This document shows positions 10,023 through 19,711 of a DNA stretch of 64,000 nucleotides, piece by piece. The number at the start of each line of letters is the position of its first letter. The first letter of the stretch is position 1. Origin of the DNA: Sulfurospirillum sp. (GTDB lineage Bacteria > Campylobacterota > Campylobacteria > Campylobacterales > Sulfurospirillaceae); the NCBI GenBank assembly GCA_014859685.1, contig JACUTU010000002.1:237588-301587 (forward strand), written 5' to 3'. Position numbers and translations under genes: made by a program. The notes beneath the pieces were generated by a model. It saw nothing but the letters and a program-made list of their open reading frames with translations. It did no database searches and had not been told where the DNA came from.

Positions 10023-10046
10023 ATGAGCTAAAAAAGGAAAAATCTT

Positions 10047-10151
10047 ATGAAAAAAATTGTTTTAGCTGTTCTTGTATTGTTATCATTTGTTGCAATTTTT
10101 AGCGGATGTGAGCGAAATAATTATCAGCACCCATTGCATAGAAAATCATAA
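10047..10151 (+). CDS. 34-residue predicted lipoprotein
   Basis: A short ORF starting at ATG 10047 behind a good ribosome-binding site ('aaaaaggaaaaatctt') and a recognisable promoter. The product begins with MKK and a hydrophobic stretch and has a lipobox-like 'IFSGC' with Cys at residue 21, so only a 14-residue hydrophilic tail would remain after processing by Lsp. It resembles small LptM- or entericidin-sized lipoproteins in size only; I do not assign it to either. Its last 6 bases overlap the 3' end of murI on the other strand. The palindrome in its promoter suggests repressible expression. Confidence 0.65.
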   Translation: MKKIVLAVLVLLSFVAIFSGCERNNYQHPLHRKS

Positions 10152-10895
10152 AAAAAGATCGCCTAGCCATTTTTTTGCGGTTGCTTTGAGATTTTCAGGA
10201 TTTTCTGAAGCAAATAGTTGTAATTTTGTAGCATTGCTTTGCTTTGCAAAATCACAATGTACTCTTAAATGCTCCACTATTGCTTCTCCTGAGTGGATCA
10301 ATAAAGAATTTGGAAAGTAATTTTGAATAGCTGATGCGAGTAGTGGAAAATGCGTGCAGCCTAAGATAATAGCATCTGGAGTTACTAAATCTTTAAAATA
10401 ATGCTCCATAGCGCTTTGCAAAAGGGCGCCTTCAAAAATTCCCTCTTCGACGATTGGAACAAATAAAGATGGTGCAAGACTTGTGAGATTATTGTAGCCG
10501 CAGTTTTGGAGTAAATGTGCATATCTTTGGCTAGCAATCGTAGCTCTAGTGCCTAAAATGAGGATATTTGTATCTTTATGTTTGAGTGCATTTTGTACCG
10601 CAAGCACTCCTGGTTCGATGACTCCGATAACCTTAAATGGCGCATTGACCCGCAACTCTTGTATGGCATAAGCGCTCACACTATTGCACGCAACGATAAG
10701 CATATCTATCTCAAAATTTTTAAAAAATTCTAGAGCTTCTAGTGAATAGCGAACGATAGTGTTTTTATCTTTGACGCCATAAGGAACTCGAGCAGTGTCT
10801 CCAAAATAGATGATGCTTTCAAAAAGTTGGTGTTCAAGCAAACTCTTAACAACACTCAGTCCACCAACACCGCTGTCAAAAACGCCAACGCGCAT
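10146..10895 (-). CDS. murI: Glutamate racemase
   Basis: A 249-residue cofactor-independent racemase that makes D-glutamate for peptidoglycan. The two catalytic cysteines are visible: C70 in 'IVACNSVSAYA' and C180 in 'LGCTHFPLL'. The N-terminal 'GVFDSGVGGLSV' binds substrate. Length and start at ATG 10895 match the family. It follows rho by 5 bp and is probably read from the rho transcript. Confidence 0.95.
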   Translation of the reverse strand: MRVGVFDSGVGGLSVVKSLLEHQLFESIIYFGDTARVPYGVKDKNTIVRYSLEALEFFKNFEIDMLIVACNSVSAYAIQELRVNAPFKVIGVIEPGVLAVQNALKHKDTNILILGTRATIASQRYAHLLQNCGYNNLTSLAPSLFVPIVEEGIFEGALLQSAMEHYFKDLVTPDAIILGCTHFPLLASAIQNYFPNSLLIHSGEAIVEHLRVHCDFAKQSNATKLQLFASENPENLKATAKKWLGDLFL

Positions 10896-10900
10896 TTTTG

Positions 10901-12241
10901 CTAGCCCTCATTCATCATGGATAAAAACTCTTCATTGCTTTTTGTTTTGAGCATTTTTGCGTATAAAAATTTAAGTGCTTCAACATCTTCCATTTGACTG
11001 ATTGCACTACGAAGCGCCCAAACTCTTTGGAGATTATCAGGACTTAAAAGTAATTCCTCTTTTCTTGTGGCTGATTTCATAACATTGATAGCTGGATAAA
11101 TTCTGCGATCAGAGATATTTCTATCAAGTACGATCTCAGAGTTGCCCGTACCTTTAAACTCTTCAAAGATAACCTCATCCATGCGACTTCCTGTTTCGAT
11201 GAGTGCTGTAGATATGATAGTGAGACTGCCTCCAAATTCTATATTTCTTGCTGCGCCAAAAAATCTTTTTGGTTTATGGAGGGCATTTGCATCCACGCCA
11301 CCTGTGAGAATTTTGCCACTTGATGGGGTGACTGTGTTGTAAGCTCTTGCCAAACGCGTGATGGAATCGAGCAAAATAACTACATCTTTGCCCATTTCTA
11401 CGCTTCTTTTTGCTTTTTCGATAACAAGATTTGCAACGCGCACATGATTGACTGCCGGTTGGTCAAAAGTTGAACTAAATACTTCACCTCGTACGCATCT
11501 TTGCATATCGGTTACCTCTTCTGGGCGTTCATCTACAAGTAAAACGATGAGTTCTACTTCTGGATGATTGCGTGCGATGCCGTGTGCTAACTCTTTCATA
11601 ATTTCTGTTTTACCGCTTCTTGGAGGTGCAACGATAAGCCCTCTTTGTCCCTTGCCGATAGGAGTGAAAAGATCAAGTACGCGACCTGTTACATGTAAGG
11701 GATCGTACTCAAGTTTGATGGATTGCGTAGGATATAGTGGTGTGAGATTTTCAAACAATGGTCTTTTTTTGCTGTCTTTGAGTGGCATATAATTGATAGC
11801 TTCTATTTTCAAAAGAGCATTGTAGCGTTCTTGATCTTTTGGTGGTCGCACTTGACCTGTGACTATATCGCCACTTCGTAGAGCAAATTTTCGTACTTGC
11901 GTGGCACTTACATACGAGTCATTGACGCTATCGCTAAAGTTTGCATCAAGTTCACGCAAAAATCCATATCCATCAGGCATGATTTCTAAGATACCCGTAA
12001 ATAGGATAAATCCACCTTGTTTTACTTGTGCTTTGAGGATTTCAAACATCAAATCTTGTCGTTTTAATTCGCTGGGATTTTCCACCTCAAGTTCGAGTGC
12101 TATCTCGATAAGTTTATCGAGAGCTGTGCTTCTCAGTGTTTCTATCTTATAGCCCTCAACCGGTACATGTGTTCTTGATTTGTTTGAATGTGTAGGTGTG
12201 TGTGTAGTTTTTTGATTGCCATTAGCGTTGTTTTCGCTCAT
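10901..12241 (-). CDS. rho: Transcription termination factor Rho
   Basis: A 446-residue RNA-dependent ATPase and hexameric helicase. A polar, Asn/Thr/His-rich N-terminal extension of about 30 residues precedes the Rho N-domain. The cold-shock-like RNA-binding domain includes '[12 protein letters not shown]' (about 91-102), Walker A is 'APPRSGKT' (205-212), Walker B is '[16 protein letters not shown]' and the Q-loop is near '[11 protein letters not shown]'. murI follows in the same direction. One TTACATGTAA copy lies at 11689, within the codons for 'LHVTGRV'. Confidence 0.96.
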   Translation of the reverse strand: MSENNANGNQKTTHTPTHSNKSRTHVPVEGYKIETLRSTALDKLIEIALELEVENPSELKRQDLMFEILKAQVKQGGFILFTGILEIMPDGYGFLRELDANFSDSVNDSYVSATQVRKFALRSGDIVTGQVRPPKDQERYNALLKIEAINYMPLKDSKKRPLFENLTPLYPTQSIKLEYDPLHVTGRVLDLFTPIGKGQRGLIVAPPRSGKTEIMKELAHGIARNHPEVELIVLLVDERPEEVTDMQRCVRGEVFSSTFDQPAVNHVRVANLVIEKAKRSVEMGKDVVILLDSITRLARAYNTVTPSSGKILTGGVDANALHKPKRFFGAARNIEFGGSLTIISTALIETGSRMDEVIFEEFKGTGNSEIVLDRNISDRRIYPAINVMKSATRKEELLLSPDNLQRVWALRSAISQMEDVEALKFLYAKMLKTKSNEEFLSMMNEG

Positions 12242-12450
12242 ATTACCTTCTTTTGCAGTTTTATCGTTTTTGAAGCTGGAACTCTATGAAGATTTGCTCT
12301 TATGCGATGTGTAGTTTTGGGTGATTAAGTATTTGCAGTGAAATTTTATAATAAAGCATCATTTTTGTCAAGAAATGCCAGAGTTTTTCTACATGTAAGA
12401 GGATTTTTTGATAAGGCTCGTTATAATTGTTTTTTTCAAAAGGAATTAAC
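12242..12450. promoter_or_regulatory. Divergent promoter region between rho and ccoI
   Basis: This 209-bp gap separates divergent rho and ccoI. Facing ccoI, TATAAT lies at 12422-12427, with the Shine-Dalgarno-like 'aaaagga' at 12438-12444. Facing rho, an AT-rich 'ttttataataaag' near 12346-12358 is a plausible -10. A CTACATGTAAG variant of the iterated palindrome sits near 12389. I see no small ORF. Confidence 0.45.
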
Positions 12451-14835
12451 TTGGCTGAAATGAGACGCTGTGACCACTGTCAATTGGAATATGACGCCTC
12501 GATGCTTATCTGCGAGCATGATAAATTTTTTTGCTGCAAAGGGTGTCAGGGAATTTACCATCTTTTGCGCGATGAGGGCTTGGAAGGCTTTTATGATAAG
12601 CTAGGGACAAATACGATTCAGCCTCCATCGATGGGCGGTGAAGATGTAAACCATTTTGATATGGATGGTTTTTTGAGTAAGTATGTTAAGCAAAAAGACG
12701 GCTTCAATGAGATTTCGCTTATCATCGATGGTATCCATTGTGCCGCATGTGTTTGGCTCAATGAAAAAGTGTTACACAAAACACAAGGCATCATTGAAGC
12801 TTCCATAAATCATACAAACAATAAAGCAAAGATCGTCTACGACGGTGAGATTGTCAAACTTTCACAAATCATACAAACCATTAGAAATATAGGCTACAAC
12901 GCCTATCCGTACGATCCAAGTGTGCAAGAGGTTCATGCCAATGCAAAACGAAGGGAGTATTACTCGAAGCTCTTAGTTGGCATATTTACGACGATGAATA
13001 TCATGTGGATTGCGATCGCACAGTACAGTGGCTATTTTAGTGGCATGGAAAAAAATATTAAAAATATCCTTAATTTTGCAGAATTCATACTCGCGACGCC
13101 GACACTTTTTTATACTGGTTCAGTGTATTTTAAAGGTGCGTATTATGGGCTAAAAAACCACTTTGTCAATATGGATATCCTTGTGGCAAGCGGGGCAAGC
13201 AGTGCGTATGCGTTTTCTATATATTCTATGTTTAGCGGACATGGAGAGGTGTATTTTGATTCTGTGACGATGATCGTTACTTTTGTTTTTGCTGGCAAAT
13301 ATCTTGAAGTGCTTACAAAGAAAAAAGCGGTCGATACACTTGATAGTTTTAACGCTGCACTGCCGAGTGAACTTATCGTCATTCGCGGGGATGAAAAAGT
13401 GCTTGTGCCGGTTGAAAATATCGAGATAGATGATGAGATAGAGATAAAAAGCGGTGATAAAGTAGTGATTGACGGTGTTATCACAAGAGGTGAGGGTTCT
13501 TTTGATATGGCATCACTCAGTGGGGAAAGTGTACCTGTGTTGCTCAAAAAGAGTGATAAAATTTTGAGCGGTTCTGTGTGCCTTGATAGTGTGATTCGCT
13601 ATAAAGCGATAAAAGATTATAAGTCTTCTGTGTTGTATAAAATTATGAGTTTACTTGAAGATGCGATGGATAAAAAACCAAAACTAGAACAGCTTGCAAA
13701 TGTGATTTCTGGGTATTTTTCGAGTACGATTTTATTTTTAGCACTTGCGACTTTTGCTTTTTGGTTTATAAACTATGGCTCATTTGAGCAAGCCTTGATT
13801 GTTTGTATCTCTGTGATTGTGATCGCTTGTCCTTGTGCCTTGGGGCTTGCAACACCTGTAGCAACGCTGGTGGGCATCTCCCGTGCGGCAAAAAAAGGAA
13901 TACTCTTTAAAGAGGCAACTTTTTTGGAAACTATCGCCAAATGTGATACTCTCGTTTTGGATAAAACAGGCACAATCACGCAAGGTAAGCCAGAAGTTCT
14001 GCATACACACTATTTTAGCTCGTTTGATCCATCTTTGCTTTATGCGTTAGTGAGTGCTTCTAATCATCCAATTAGCAAGGGTGTTAAGGTATTTTTACAA
14101 GATGAAGTGATGCAAAATTGTGAGTTTGATACCTTGAGAGTTGTTGAAGCAAAAGGGGTCGTGGGAGAATTTGCGGCACATAGATATGCCATCGGCAATG
14201 AAGTATTTATGCAAGAATTGGGCGTTATATGTAAGCAAATCGATGGATTTGATGGCTGTAGTTTGCTCTATTTTGCAAAAGATGATGCACTTGTGGCTCT
14301 CTTTGGTTTGCGTGATAAGCCGCGAATTGGTGCAAAAGAGACGATAGCGTACTTACAATCATTAGGGCTTGAAGTGCTGATGCTTACAGGTGATCGCAAA
14401 GAAGTAGCTTTGGATATAGCCACTCAAGTTGGAATTACAAGGGTTGAAAGTGCGCTCTTGCCAATCGAAAAAGCCTTACATGTAGAGGTGTTGCAAAATG
14501 GTGGTAAACACATCGTGATGGTCGGAGATGGGATCAATGACACGCTCGCACTCTCTAAAAGTGAAGTTGCTATAACACTAGGAAGTGGTGCGGATATCGC
14601 CCTAAGCGTGAGTGATGTTGTGTTGATCGGTGATGATTTTCGCTCATTGGGAGATGTTTTTAAGATTTCTTTTAGTACATTTCGGGTGATCAAGCAAAAT
14701 CTTGCTTTTTCAATTCTTTACAATATCATCACAATTCCGCTTGCTATGGCGGGTTTTGTGATCCCCTTGATAGCCGCTCTTTCTATGTCTTTGAGTTCGC
14801 TGGTGGTTGTGGGAAATTCTATGAGGATACGATGA
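12451..14835 (+). CDS. ccoI: Cu+-translocating P-type ATPase CcoI/FixI (cbb3 oxidase assembly)
   Basis: A 794-residue P1B-type ATPase that exports copper for maturation of cbb3 cytochrome oxidase. The Cys-rich N-terminus ('CDHCQ', 'FFCCKGCQG') typical of CcoI/FixI precedes an HMA domain with 'GIHCAACVW'. The membrane metal-binding motif 'ACPCALG' is at about 459-465, the phosphorylation loop 'DKTGT' near 503, and the hinge 'GDGINDTLAL' near 690. The start is TTG 12451, seven bases after 'aaaagga'; the ATG three codons later is an alternative. ccoS overlaps its end, which supports CcoI over a general CopA; a CopA-type pump is at 50702-52876. Confidence 0.92.
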   Translation: MAEMRRCDHCQLEYDASMLICEHDKFFCCKGCQGIYHLLRDEGLEGFYDKLGTNTIQPPSMGGEDVNHFDMDGFLSKYVKQKDGFNEISLIIDGIHCAACVWLNEKVLHKTQGIIEASINHTNNKAKIVYDGEIVKLSQIIQTIRNIGYNAYPYDPSVQEVHANAKRREYYSKLLVGIFTTMNIMWIAIAQYSGYFSGMEKNIKNILNFAEFILATPTLFYTGSVYFKGAYYGLKNHFVNMDILVASGASSAYAFSIYSMFSGHGEVYFDSVTMIVTFVFAGKYLEVLTKKKAVDTLDSFNAALPSELIVIRGDEKVLVPVENIEIDDEIEIKSGDKVVIDGVITRGEGSFDMASLSGESVPVLLKKSDKILSGSVCLDSVIRYKAIKDYKSSVLYKIMSLLEDAMDKKPKLEQLANVISGYFSSTILFLALATFAFWFINYGSFEQALIVCISVIVIACPCALGLATPVATLVGISRAAKKGILFKEATFLETIAKCDTLVLDKTGTITQGKPEVLHTHYFSSFDPSLLYALVSASNHPISKGVKVFLQDEVMQNCEFDTLRVVEAKGVVGEFAAHRYAIGNEVFMQELGVICKQIDGFDGCSLLYFAKDDALVALFGLRDKPRIGAKETIAYLQSLGLEVLMLTGDRKEVALDIATQVGITRVESALLPIEKALHVEVLQNGGKHIVMVGDGINDTLALSKSEVAITLGSGADIALSVSDVVLIGDDFRSLGDVFKISFSTFRVIKQNLAFSILYNIITIPLAMAGFVIPLIAALSMSLSSLVVVGNSMRIR

Positions 14836-15077
14836 TGGATGCTTGGGTTATTGCTATGATGTTGAGTGCTTCTTTGATGCTTGGGGCATTTGGATTGTGG
14901 GCTTTGTTGTGGGGACTTAAAACTGGTCAGTTTGATGATCCTAAAAAATTTTTAGATGGAGCGCAACTCGATAGCGAAGAAGCTTTGCAAGATGCAATTA
15001 TGCTTGAGAAAAAGAAAAATGAATTAATGGAAAAGAAAAAGAGGGAAAAAGAGGGCGGATATGCTCCGCCTGATTGA
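14832..15077 (+). CDS. ccoS: cbb3-type cytochrome oxidase assembly protein CcoS
   Basis: An 81-residue protein overlapping ccoI by 4 bp (ATGATG; ATG 14835 is the alternative start). It has one N-terminal transmembrane helix (about residues 6-29) and then 'WGLKTGQFDDPKKF', a close match to the CcoS/FixS signature W-x4-GQFDD. The tail is strongly charged (K/E-rich). CcoS is needed for heme and copper loading of the cbb3 catalytic subunit. The oxidase structural genes are not in this window. Confidence 0.92.
   Translation: MMDAWVIAMMLSASLMLGAFGLWALLWGLKTGQFDDPKKFLDGAQLDSEEALQDAIMLEKKKNELMEKKKREKEGGYAPPD
15054..15073. terminator. Hairpin between convergent ccoS and cytochrome c genes
   Basis: GGCGGA and TCCGCC pair across a 5-base loop at 15054-15070, overlapping the end of ccoS. 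The U-tract is weak ('tgattgattattt'), so it may be a bidirectional terminator or only a coding palindrome. Confidence 0.35.
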
Positions 15078-15371
15078 TTATTTGAGAGTTGTGATGTATT
15101 CAGCAAGTACTTTCATGTCATCATCGCTCAATCTTGCAACTTGACCCTTCATAGTTCCTTTAAGCGCTCCGCCGTAAGTACCAGCTTTGTAACCTTGCAA
15201 TGCAGCTACGATGTTATCTGCTGACCATCCTGCTATAATTTGGGATTTGTTTAACGCTTTTTTCTCAGCTTTTGCACCATGGCAAGCCGCACAACTTTTA
15301 TAAAGTGAAGCACCATCAGCGGCTAGTAGAGCTGAACCTGCAAACATAACAGCTATAAACATTTTTTTCAT
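15078..15371 (-). CDS. Small periplasmic c-type cytochrome
   Basis: A 97-residue monoheme class I cytochrome c. The start chosen is ATG 15371 ('MKKMFIAVMF'); the frame runs 13 codons further upstream without a signal-like sequence. A signal peptide ends near 'LLAADG', the heme motif 'CAACH' is at 27-31, and the distal Met is probably in 'GTMKGQ' or 'DDDMKV'. Size and pattern match cytochrome c-553 electron shuttles of Campylobacterota. Its position next to ccoIS suggests it may serve the cbb3 oxidase, which is inference. Confidence 0.88.
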   Translation of the reverse strand: MKKMFIAVMFAGSALLAADGASLYKSCAACHGAKAEKKALNKSQIIAGWSADNIVAALQGYKAGTYGGALKGTMKGQVARLSDDDMKVLAEYITTLK

Positions 15372-15507
15372 ACAAACTCCTAGAATTAATTTCTCACAAT
15401 TATATCGCATCAGTCTTTAAATACACTTATTGTGCATAATAAAAATATTTTATAGCCTTACATGTAGAAGAATTTTTGTATAATTTTTAAAATATAAGGG
15501 GGTTGGC

Positions 15508-16218
15508 TTGCGATTTATTTTCTCTGTTATTGTAGTATTTATGAGTTGCAATGTATACGCACAAGAATTTTTTGGCATTTGCAAGATCGACACTTTAGAC
15601 ACCAACGGCGCGATTACTTATATCGAAAAAATCCTTGAAAAAAACCCAGAAAATCTTGAATGTATGATAACGCTTGCAAGCCTTTATCTTAAAAAAGGTA
15701 AGCTAGAAGCGGGTTTTGAATATGTCTCCCGTGCGTATAAATTTAATGCATTGGCAACACAAAAAAGCTCATTAGCCCCCATAGTAAGATTTGCACTGAA
15801 TATGGAGGAATTGCGAAAAAAAGCATATAAAAACAACACCGTGGAGGATTGGAATAAGCTAGGAGATGCGTATTTTGAGTTTGGGGCATACGATATGGCT
15901 GCTGATTTTTTTCAAACAAGTTTTTCAAAAGATGCAACACAAGAGCAAATCGGACTCAAGCTCGCACAAAGTTACAAAAAAATTGCAAAAACGCACGAAG
16001 CTATAATAGTTTTAAAACAAGTTTTACAGTATAATCCCAACAATTTTTACGCAAACTATTTCATAGGAAAAATCCTCAAATACTCAAGCTTCGATGCCAC
16101 AGATTTTCAAATCTACCTCAAAAAGGCTGAAGAACTCCTAGAAAAAGATAAAAAACTCATATCTAACCCAGAATATCCAAAGTTTATCAACGACATCTTG
16201 TACGAGCTGGGATCGTAA
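15508..16218 (+). CDS. Periplasmic TPR-repeat protein
   Basis: A 236-residue protein with a signal peptide (about residues 1-19, ending 'CNVYAQ') and tandem tetratricopeptide-like helices ('[20 protein letters not shown]', '[20 protein letters not shown]', '[17 protein letters not shown]'). The start is TTG 15508, after a strong 'aaggggg' and a TATAAT near 15479. TPR proteins of this type act as adaptors; the partner is unknown. It lies 2 bp upstream of gmhB and is probably co-transcribed with it, but that need not imply a role in heptose synthesis. Confidence 0.75.
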   Translation: MRFIFSVIVVFMSCNVYAQEFFGICKIDTLDTNGAITYIEKILEKNPENLECMITLASLYLKKGKLEAGFEYVSRAYKFNALATQKSSLAPIVRFALNMEELRKKAYKNNTVEDWNKLGDAYFEFGAYDMAADFFQTSFSKDATQEQIGLKLAQSYKKIAKTHEAIIVLKQVLQYNPNNFYANYFIGKILKYSSFDATDFQIYLKKAEELLEKDKKLISNPEYPKFINDILYELGS

Positions 16219-16220
16219 GA

Positions 16221-16730
16221 ATGAAAAAGGCTATTTTTCTTGATCGTGATGGAGTTATCAATGTTGATAAAGAGTATATTTACAAAATTGAAGATTTTGA
16301 GTTTTGTCATGGAACTTTTGAGACACTAAAATATTTTCAAAATCTTGGATATTTACTTTTTATTCTTACCAATCAATCTGGAATTGCAAGAGGGTACTAT
16401 GATGAAAATGATTTTGAAAAACTTACATCATGGATGCTTTTAGAGTTTCACAAACAAGGTATTGCAATAACAAAAGTCTATCATTGCCCCCATGTTCCAG
16501 AAGATAATTGTGCATGTAGAAAGCCAAATATAGCTATGTTTGAGTTTGCAAAAAAAGAGTTTGATATAGATATGAAAATTTCATGGATGTTAGGAGATAA
16601 GCTTAGTGACATAAAAGCTGGAAAAAACGCTGGCATTATTAATACGATTTTCATAAACAATCTCGCATGTAAAGAGGCAAAATATAGTGTTAAAAATATT
16701 TTAGATACAATAAATCTCATAAAAAAATAG
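16221..16730 (+). CDS. gmhB: D-glycero-beta-D-manno-heptose-1,7-bisphosphate 7-phosphatase
   Basis: A 169-residue HAD-family phosphatase of the ADP-heptose pathway. The nucleophile motif 'FLDRDGVIN' gives D8 and D10, motif II is '[11 protein letters not shown]', and the zinc-binding loop reads '[15 protein letters not shown]'. Motif III/IV is '[12 protein letters not shown]'. It opens the heptose operon gmhB-hldD-hldE-gmhA, an arrangement known from Campylobacter, and follows the TPR gene by 2 bp. Confidence 0.93.
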   Translation: MKKAIFLDRDGVINVDKEYIYKIEDFEFCHGTFETLKYFQNLGYLLFILTNQSGIARGYYDENDFEKLTSWMLLEFHKQGIAITKVYHCPHVPEDNCACRKPNIAMFEFAKKEFDIDMKISWMLGDKLSDIKAGKNAGIINTIFINNLACKEAKYSVKNILDTINLIKK

Positions 16731-16738
16731 GTGCATAA

Positions 16739-17734
16739 ATGAAATATAATAATGTCGATTTTAATGATAAATGTGTGCTCATAACCGGTGGAGCCGGTTT
16801 TATAGGAAGCAATCTCGCTTTTTACTTTCAGAAAAATTTTCCTACATGTAGAGTTGTTGTTTTTGATAAATTTAGAAATGAAGAGAAGTTTAGCAATGGC
16901 AATTTAAAAAGTTTTGGACATTTCAGGAATCTTTTGGGTTTTGGTGGTGAAGTTATCAGTGGAGATATAAACTCACACGAAGATATGGAAAAACTAAAAA
17001 TATATAAGTTTGATTATATTTTTCATGAAGCTGCAATTTCTGATACTACTGTTAGCGATCAGACTTTAATGTTGCAGACCAATGTCAATGCTTTTCAAAC
17101 TCTTCTTGACATGGCTGTCTTGATGCAAGCAAATATGGTTTATGCCTCAAGTGCTGCAACTTATGGAGATAGTGATATCTTTAGCATTGGTCATGAAAAG
17201 CCAAATAATGTCTATGGCTTTTCTAAATTAATGATGGATAATTTAGCTTGTAAATATATGCAAACCGCTCCTATCTCAATAGTAGGGCTTCGTTATTTTA
17301 ATGTTTATGGTCAAAGAGAGTTTTTTAAAAATAAAACAGCTTCTATGGTGCTTCAATTTGGATTACAGCTTTTAAAAGGAGAGAGAGCAAAACTTTTTGA
17401 GAGAAGTGATACAATAAAAAGAGATTTTATCTATATAGAAGATGTGATACAAGCAAATATAAAAGCATGTGAACCTAAGAAAAGTGGCATTTATAATGTT
17501 GGAACAGGAAAAGCAAGAAGTTTTCAAGATATAGTGAATATTCTTAAAAATGAACTTACCATACAAAGAGAAGATGTGTATATCCCAAATCCTTTTGCTT
17601 CACAGTATCAGTTTTTCACGCAGGCTGATATCTCTTTGAGTGAAGAATTTTTAGATTACAAGCCAAGATTTGCATTGGAAGATGGTATAAAATCTTATTT
17701 AGCTTGGATAGAGGCAATAGCACAAAATGGATAG
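16739..17734 (+). CDS. hldD: ADP-L-glycero-D-manno-heptose-6-epimerase
   Basis: A 331-residue extended short-chain dehydrogenase that epimerises ADP-D,D-heptose to the L,D form used in the LOS core. The NADP-binding 'GGAGFIGSN' lies at about 18-26, followed by 'DKFR', and the catalytic Tyr-Lys pair is in 'NVYGFSKLMMD'. 'RYFNVYGQRE' is a further family block. It lies 8 bp behind gmhB and overlaps hldE by 8 bp. A CTACATGTAG variant of the palindrome lies near 16842. Confidence 0.94.
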   Translation: MKYNNVDFNDKCVLITGGAGFIGSNLAFYFQKNFPTCRVVVFDKFRNEEKFSNGNLKSFGHFRNLLGFGGEVISGDINSHEDMEKLKIYKFDYIFHEAAISDTTVSDQTLMLQTNVNAFQTLLDMAVLMQANMVYASSAATYGDSDIFSIGHEKPNNVYGFSKLMMDNLACKYMQTAPISIVGLRYFNVYGQREFFKNKTASMVLQFGLQLLKGERAKLFERSDTIKRDFIYIEDVIQANIKACEPKKSGIYNVGTGKARSFQDIVNILKNELTIQREDVYIPNPFASQYQFFTQADISLSEEFLDYKPRFALEDGIKSYLAWIEAIAQNG

Positions 17735-19145
17735 ATTGCGAAATTATAAACCAAACATCTTAGTGATTGGTGATCTGATGATTGACCACTATTTGTGGGG
17801 AAGGTGTGAACGCATCTCTCCAGAAGCCCCGGTGCAAGTTGTTGATATCCAAAAAGAAACAACTGTGTTAGGTGGTGCTGGCAATGTCATAAATAATCTT
17901 TTAAGCCTCGGAGCAAATGTAAGTGTTTTGAGTGTCGTAGGTAAAGATGAAAACGGGCAAGAACTTTTGGGTATGTTACAACAATCTGGTGCAAATGCAA
18001 ATGAGGTTTTAAAACAAAACGAAAGAAAAACAAGTAAAAAAAGCCGTGTTATTGCCTCGCACCAACAAATTATCAGATATGATAGTGAATCCAAAGAAGA
18101 CATAAGTGAGCAAAGTGTAGAGAAACTTTTGAATGCTTATGAAAAGATGGTAAAAAGATTTGATGCTGTTTTGCTTTCAGATTATGGCAAAGGTGTGTTA
18201 ACAAAAAATCTTACATGCAAGCTTATCCAAAAAGCAAAAGAGCATAAAAAGTTTGTTTTAGTGGATCCAAAAGGAGATGATTATAGTAAATATACTGGTG
18301 CAACGCTACTCACTCCAAATAAAAAAGAGGCGAGTTTAGCGAGTAAAATAGCTATAGTTAATGAGGCAAGCTTAAATAAAGCAGGTGCATTTTTAAAATC
18401 TTCTTGTAAGCTCGATTACGCGATTATCACTCTCAGTGAAGATGGTATGGCTATCTTTGGAGATGAAGTTACCAAGATACCTACGATAGCGCGTGAGGTG
18501 TACGATGTTACAGGTGCTGGAGATACCGTTTTGGCATCTTTGGGATACGCACTCTCTTGCGGACTAGATATAAAAAAGGCCGCTTATTTTGCCACAAGTG
18601 CTGCTGCCGTGGTGGTAGGAAAACTTGGAAGTGCAACGGTAAGTTTAGATGAGGTAGATATTTATGAACACTCCTTGCGTAGCGGTAAAGCCCAGAGTAA
18701 GATAAAAACTAAAGATGAAATAGTGGAGCTTTTGAAAAATTTTCAAAATAAAAAGATAGTCTTCACTAATGGTTGTTTTGACATCTTACATGTAGGACAT
18801 GTAAAGTATCTTGAAATTGCACAAAGTTTTGGAGATGTACTTATCGTTGGGCTTAATGCCGACGCTTCAGTCAAAAGACTCAAGGGTGAAAGCCGCCCTA
18901 TAAATCAATCTAATGATAGAGCGTATGTACTAGGTTCATTGGAAGCTGTGAGCTATGTGGTAGAGTTTGAAGAAGACACTCCTTATGAGCTTATATCGGC
19001 TATAAAACCAGATGTACTTGTTAAAGGTGGAGATTATAAAGGCAAAGTTGTAGTGGGCAGTGATATCGCAAAAGAAGTACATTTAGTGGATTTTGTGGAT
19101 GGGAAAAGTACAACAAATATAATAAAGAGAGCACAAATAAAATGA
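17727..19145 (+). CDS. hldE: Bifunctional heptose-7-phosphate kinase / heptose-1-phosphate adenylyltransferase
   Basis: A 472-residue fusion of a PfkB-type kinase and a cytidylyltransferase-like domain. The kinase shows '[13 protein letters not shown]' near the start, 'GGAGNV' and the catalytic 'TGAGDT' near 263. The second domain starts about residue 340 with '[13 protein letters not shown]', where 'HVGH' is the nucleotidyltransferase HxGH motif. Unusually, the codons of that motif carry a copy of the iterated palindrome (TTACATGTAG, near 18785). The end overlaps gmhA by 4 bp. Confidence 0.95.
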   Translation: MDRLRNYKPNILVIGDLMIDHYLWGRCERISPEAPVQVVDIQKETTVLGGAGNVINNLLSLGANVSVLSVVGKDENGQELLGMLQQSGANANEVLKQNERKTSKKSRVIASHQQIIRYDSESKEDISEQSVEKLLNAYEKMVKRFDAVLLSDYGKGVLTKNLTCKLIQKAKEHKKFVLVDPKGDDYSKYTGATLLTPNKKEASLASKIAIVNEASLNKAGAFLKSSCKLDYAIITLSEDGMAIFGDEVTKIPTIAREVYDVTGAGDTVLASLGYALSCGLDIKKAAYFATSAAAVVVGKLGSATVSLDEVDIYEHSLRSGKAQSKIKTKDEIVELLKNFQNKKIVFTNGCFDILHVGHVKYLEIAQSFGDVLIVGLNADASVKRLKGESRPINQSNDRAYVLGSLEAVSYVVEFEEDTPYELISAIKPDVLVKGGDYKGKVVVGSDIAKEVHLVDFVDGKSTTNIIKRAQIK

Positions 19146-19711
19146 TGGATATGATTCAAAGAGAGTTGAACTCTCACAAAGAAGTGATAGAAAAAACGAT
19201 AGATACTTTACAAAATCACATCTATACAGCTTGTGTGATAGCGAGTGAAACAATAAAAAATGGTCACAAGATTTTGATATTTGGTAATGGTGGAAGTGCA
19301 GCAGATGCACAACATATAGCAGCAGAATTGAGCGGTAGATATAAAATAGAACGCAGAGGACTTCCAGCAATCGCCCTTACGACAGATACTTCAGTTTTGA
19401 CTGCCGTTGGCAATGATTATGGATTTGATAGGATATTTGATAGACAAGTTGAGGCACTAGCACGAGAGGGAGATTTGCTCATAGGCATATCAACAAGTGG
19501 CAATAGTAAAAATGTCCTGCGAGCCCTCTCACTAGGTCGCGATGTGGGTTGTCGTACCATCGGACTTAGTGGTCGAGATGGTGGTGCTATGAATGAGTTT
19601 TGTGATATAAATCTAGTTGTTCCAAGTAATGATACACCGCGAATACAAGAGATGCATATACTTATAGGGCATACTATTTGTCAAGGAATCGATAATATAA
19701 ACCCTTTGTAA
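19142..19711 (+). CDS. gmhA: Phosphoheptose isomerase
   Basis: A 189-residue SIS-domain enzyme that converts sedoheptulose-7-phosphate to D-glycero-D-manno-heptose-7-phosphate, the first step of the pathway. '[16 protein letters not shown]' and '[14 protein letters not shown]' are characteristic, and 'STSGNSKNV' binds the sugar phosphate. The start is ATG 19142 or the adjacent ATG 19145. Its 3' end overlaps the convergent GT10 gene by 38 bp. Confidence 0.95.
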   Translation: MMDMIQRELNSHKEVIEKTIDTLQNHIYTACVIASETIKNGHKILIFGNGGSAADAQHIAAELSGRYKIERRGLPAIALTTDTSVLTAVGNDYGFDRIFDRQVEALAREGDLLIGISTSGNSKNVLRALSLGRDVGCRTIGLSGRDGGAMNEFCDINLVVPSNDTPRIQEMHILIGHTICQGIDNINPL

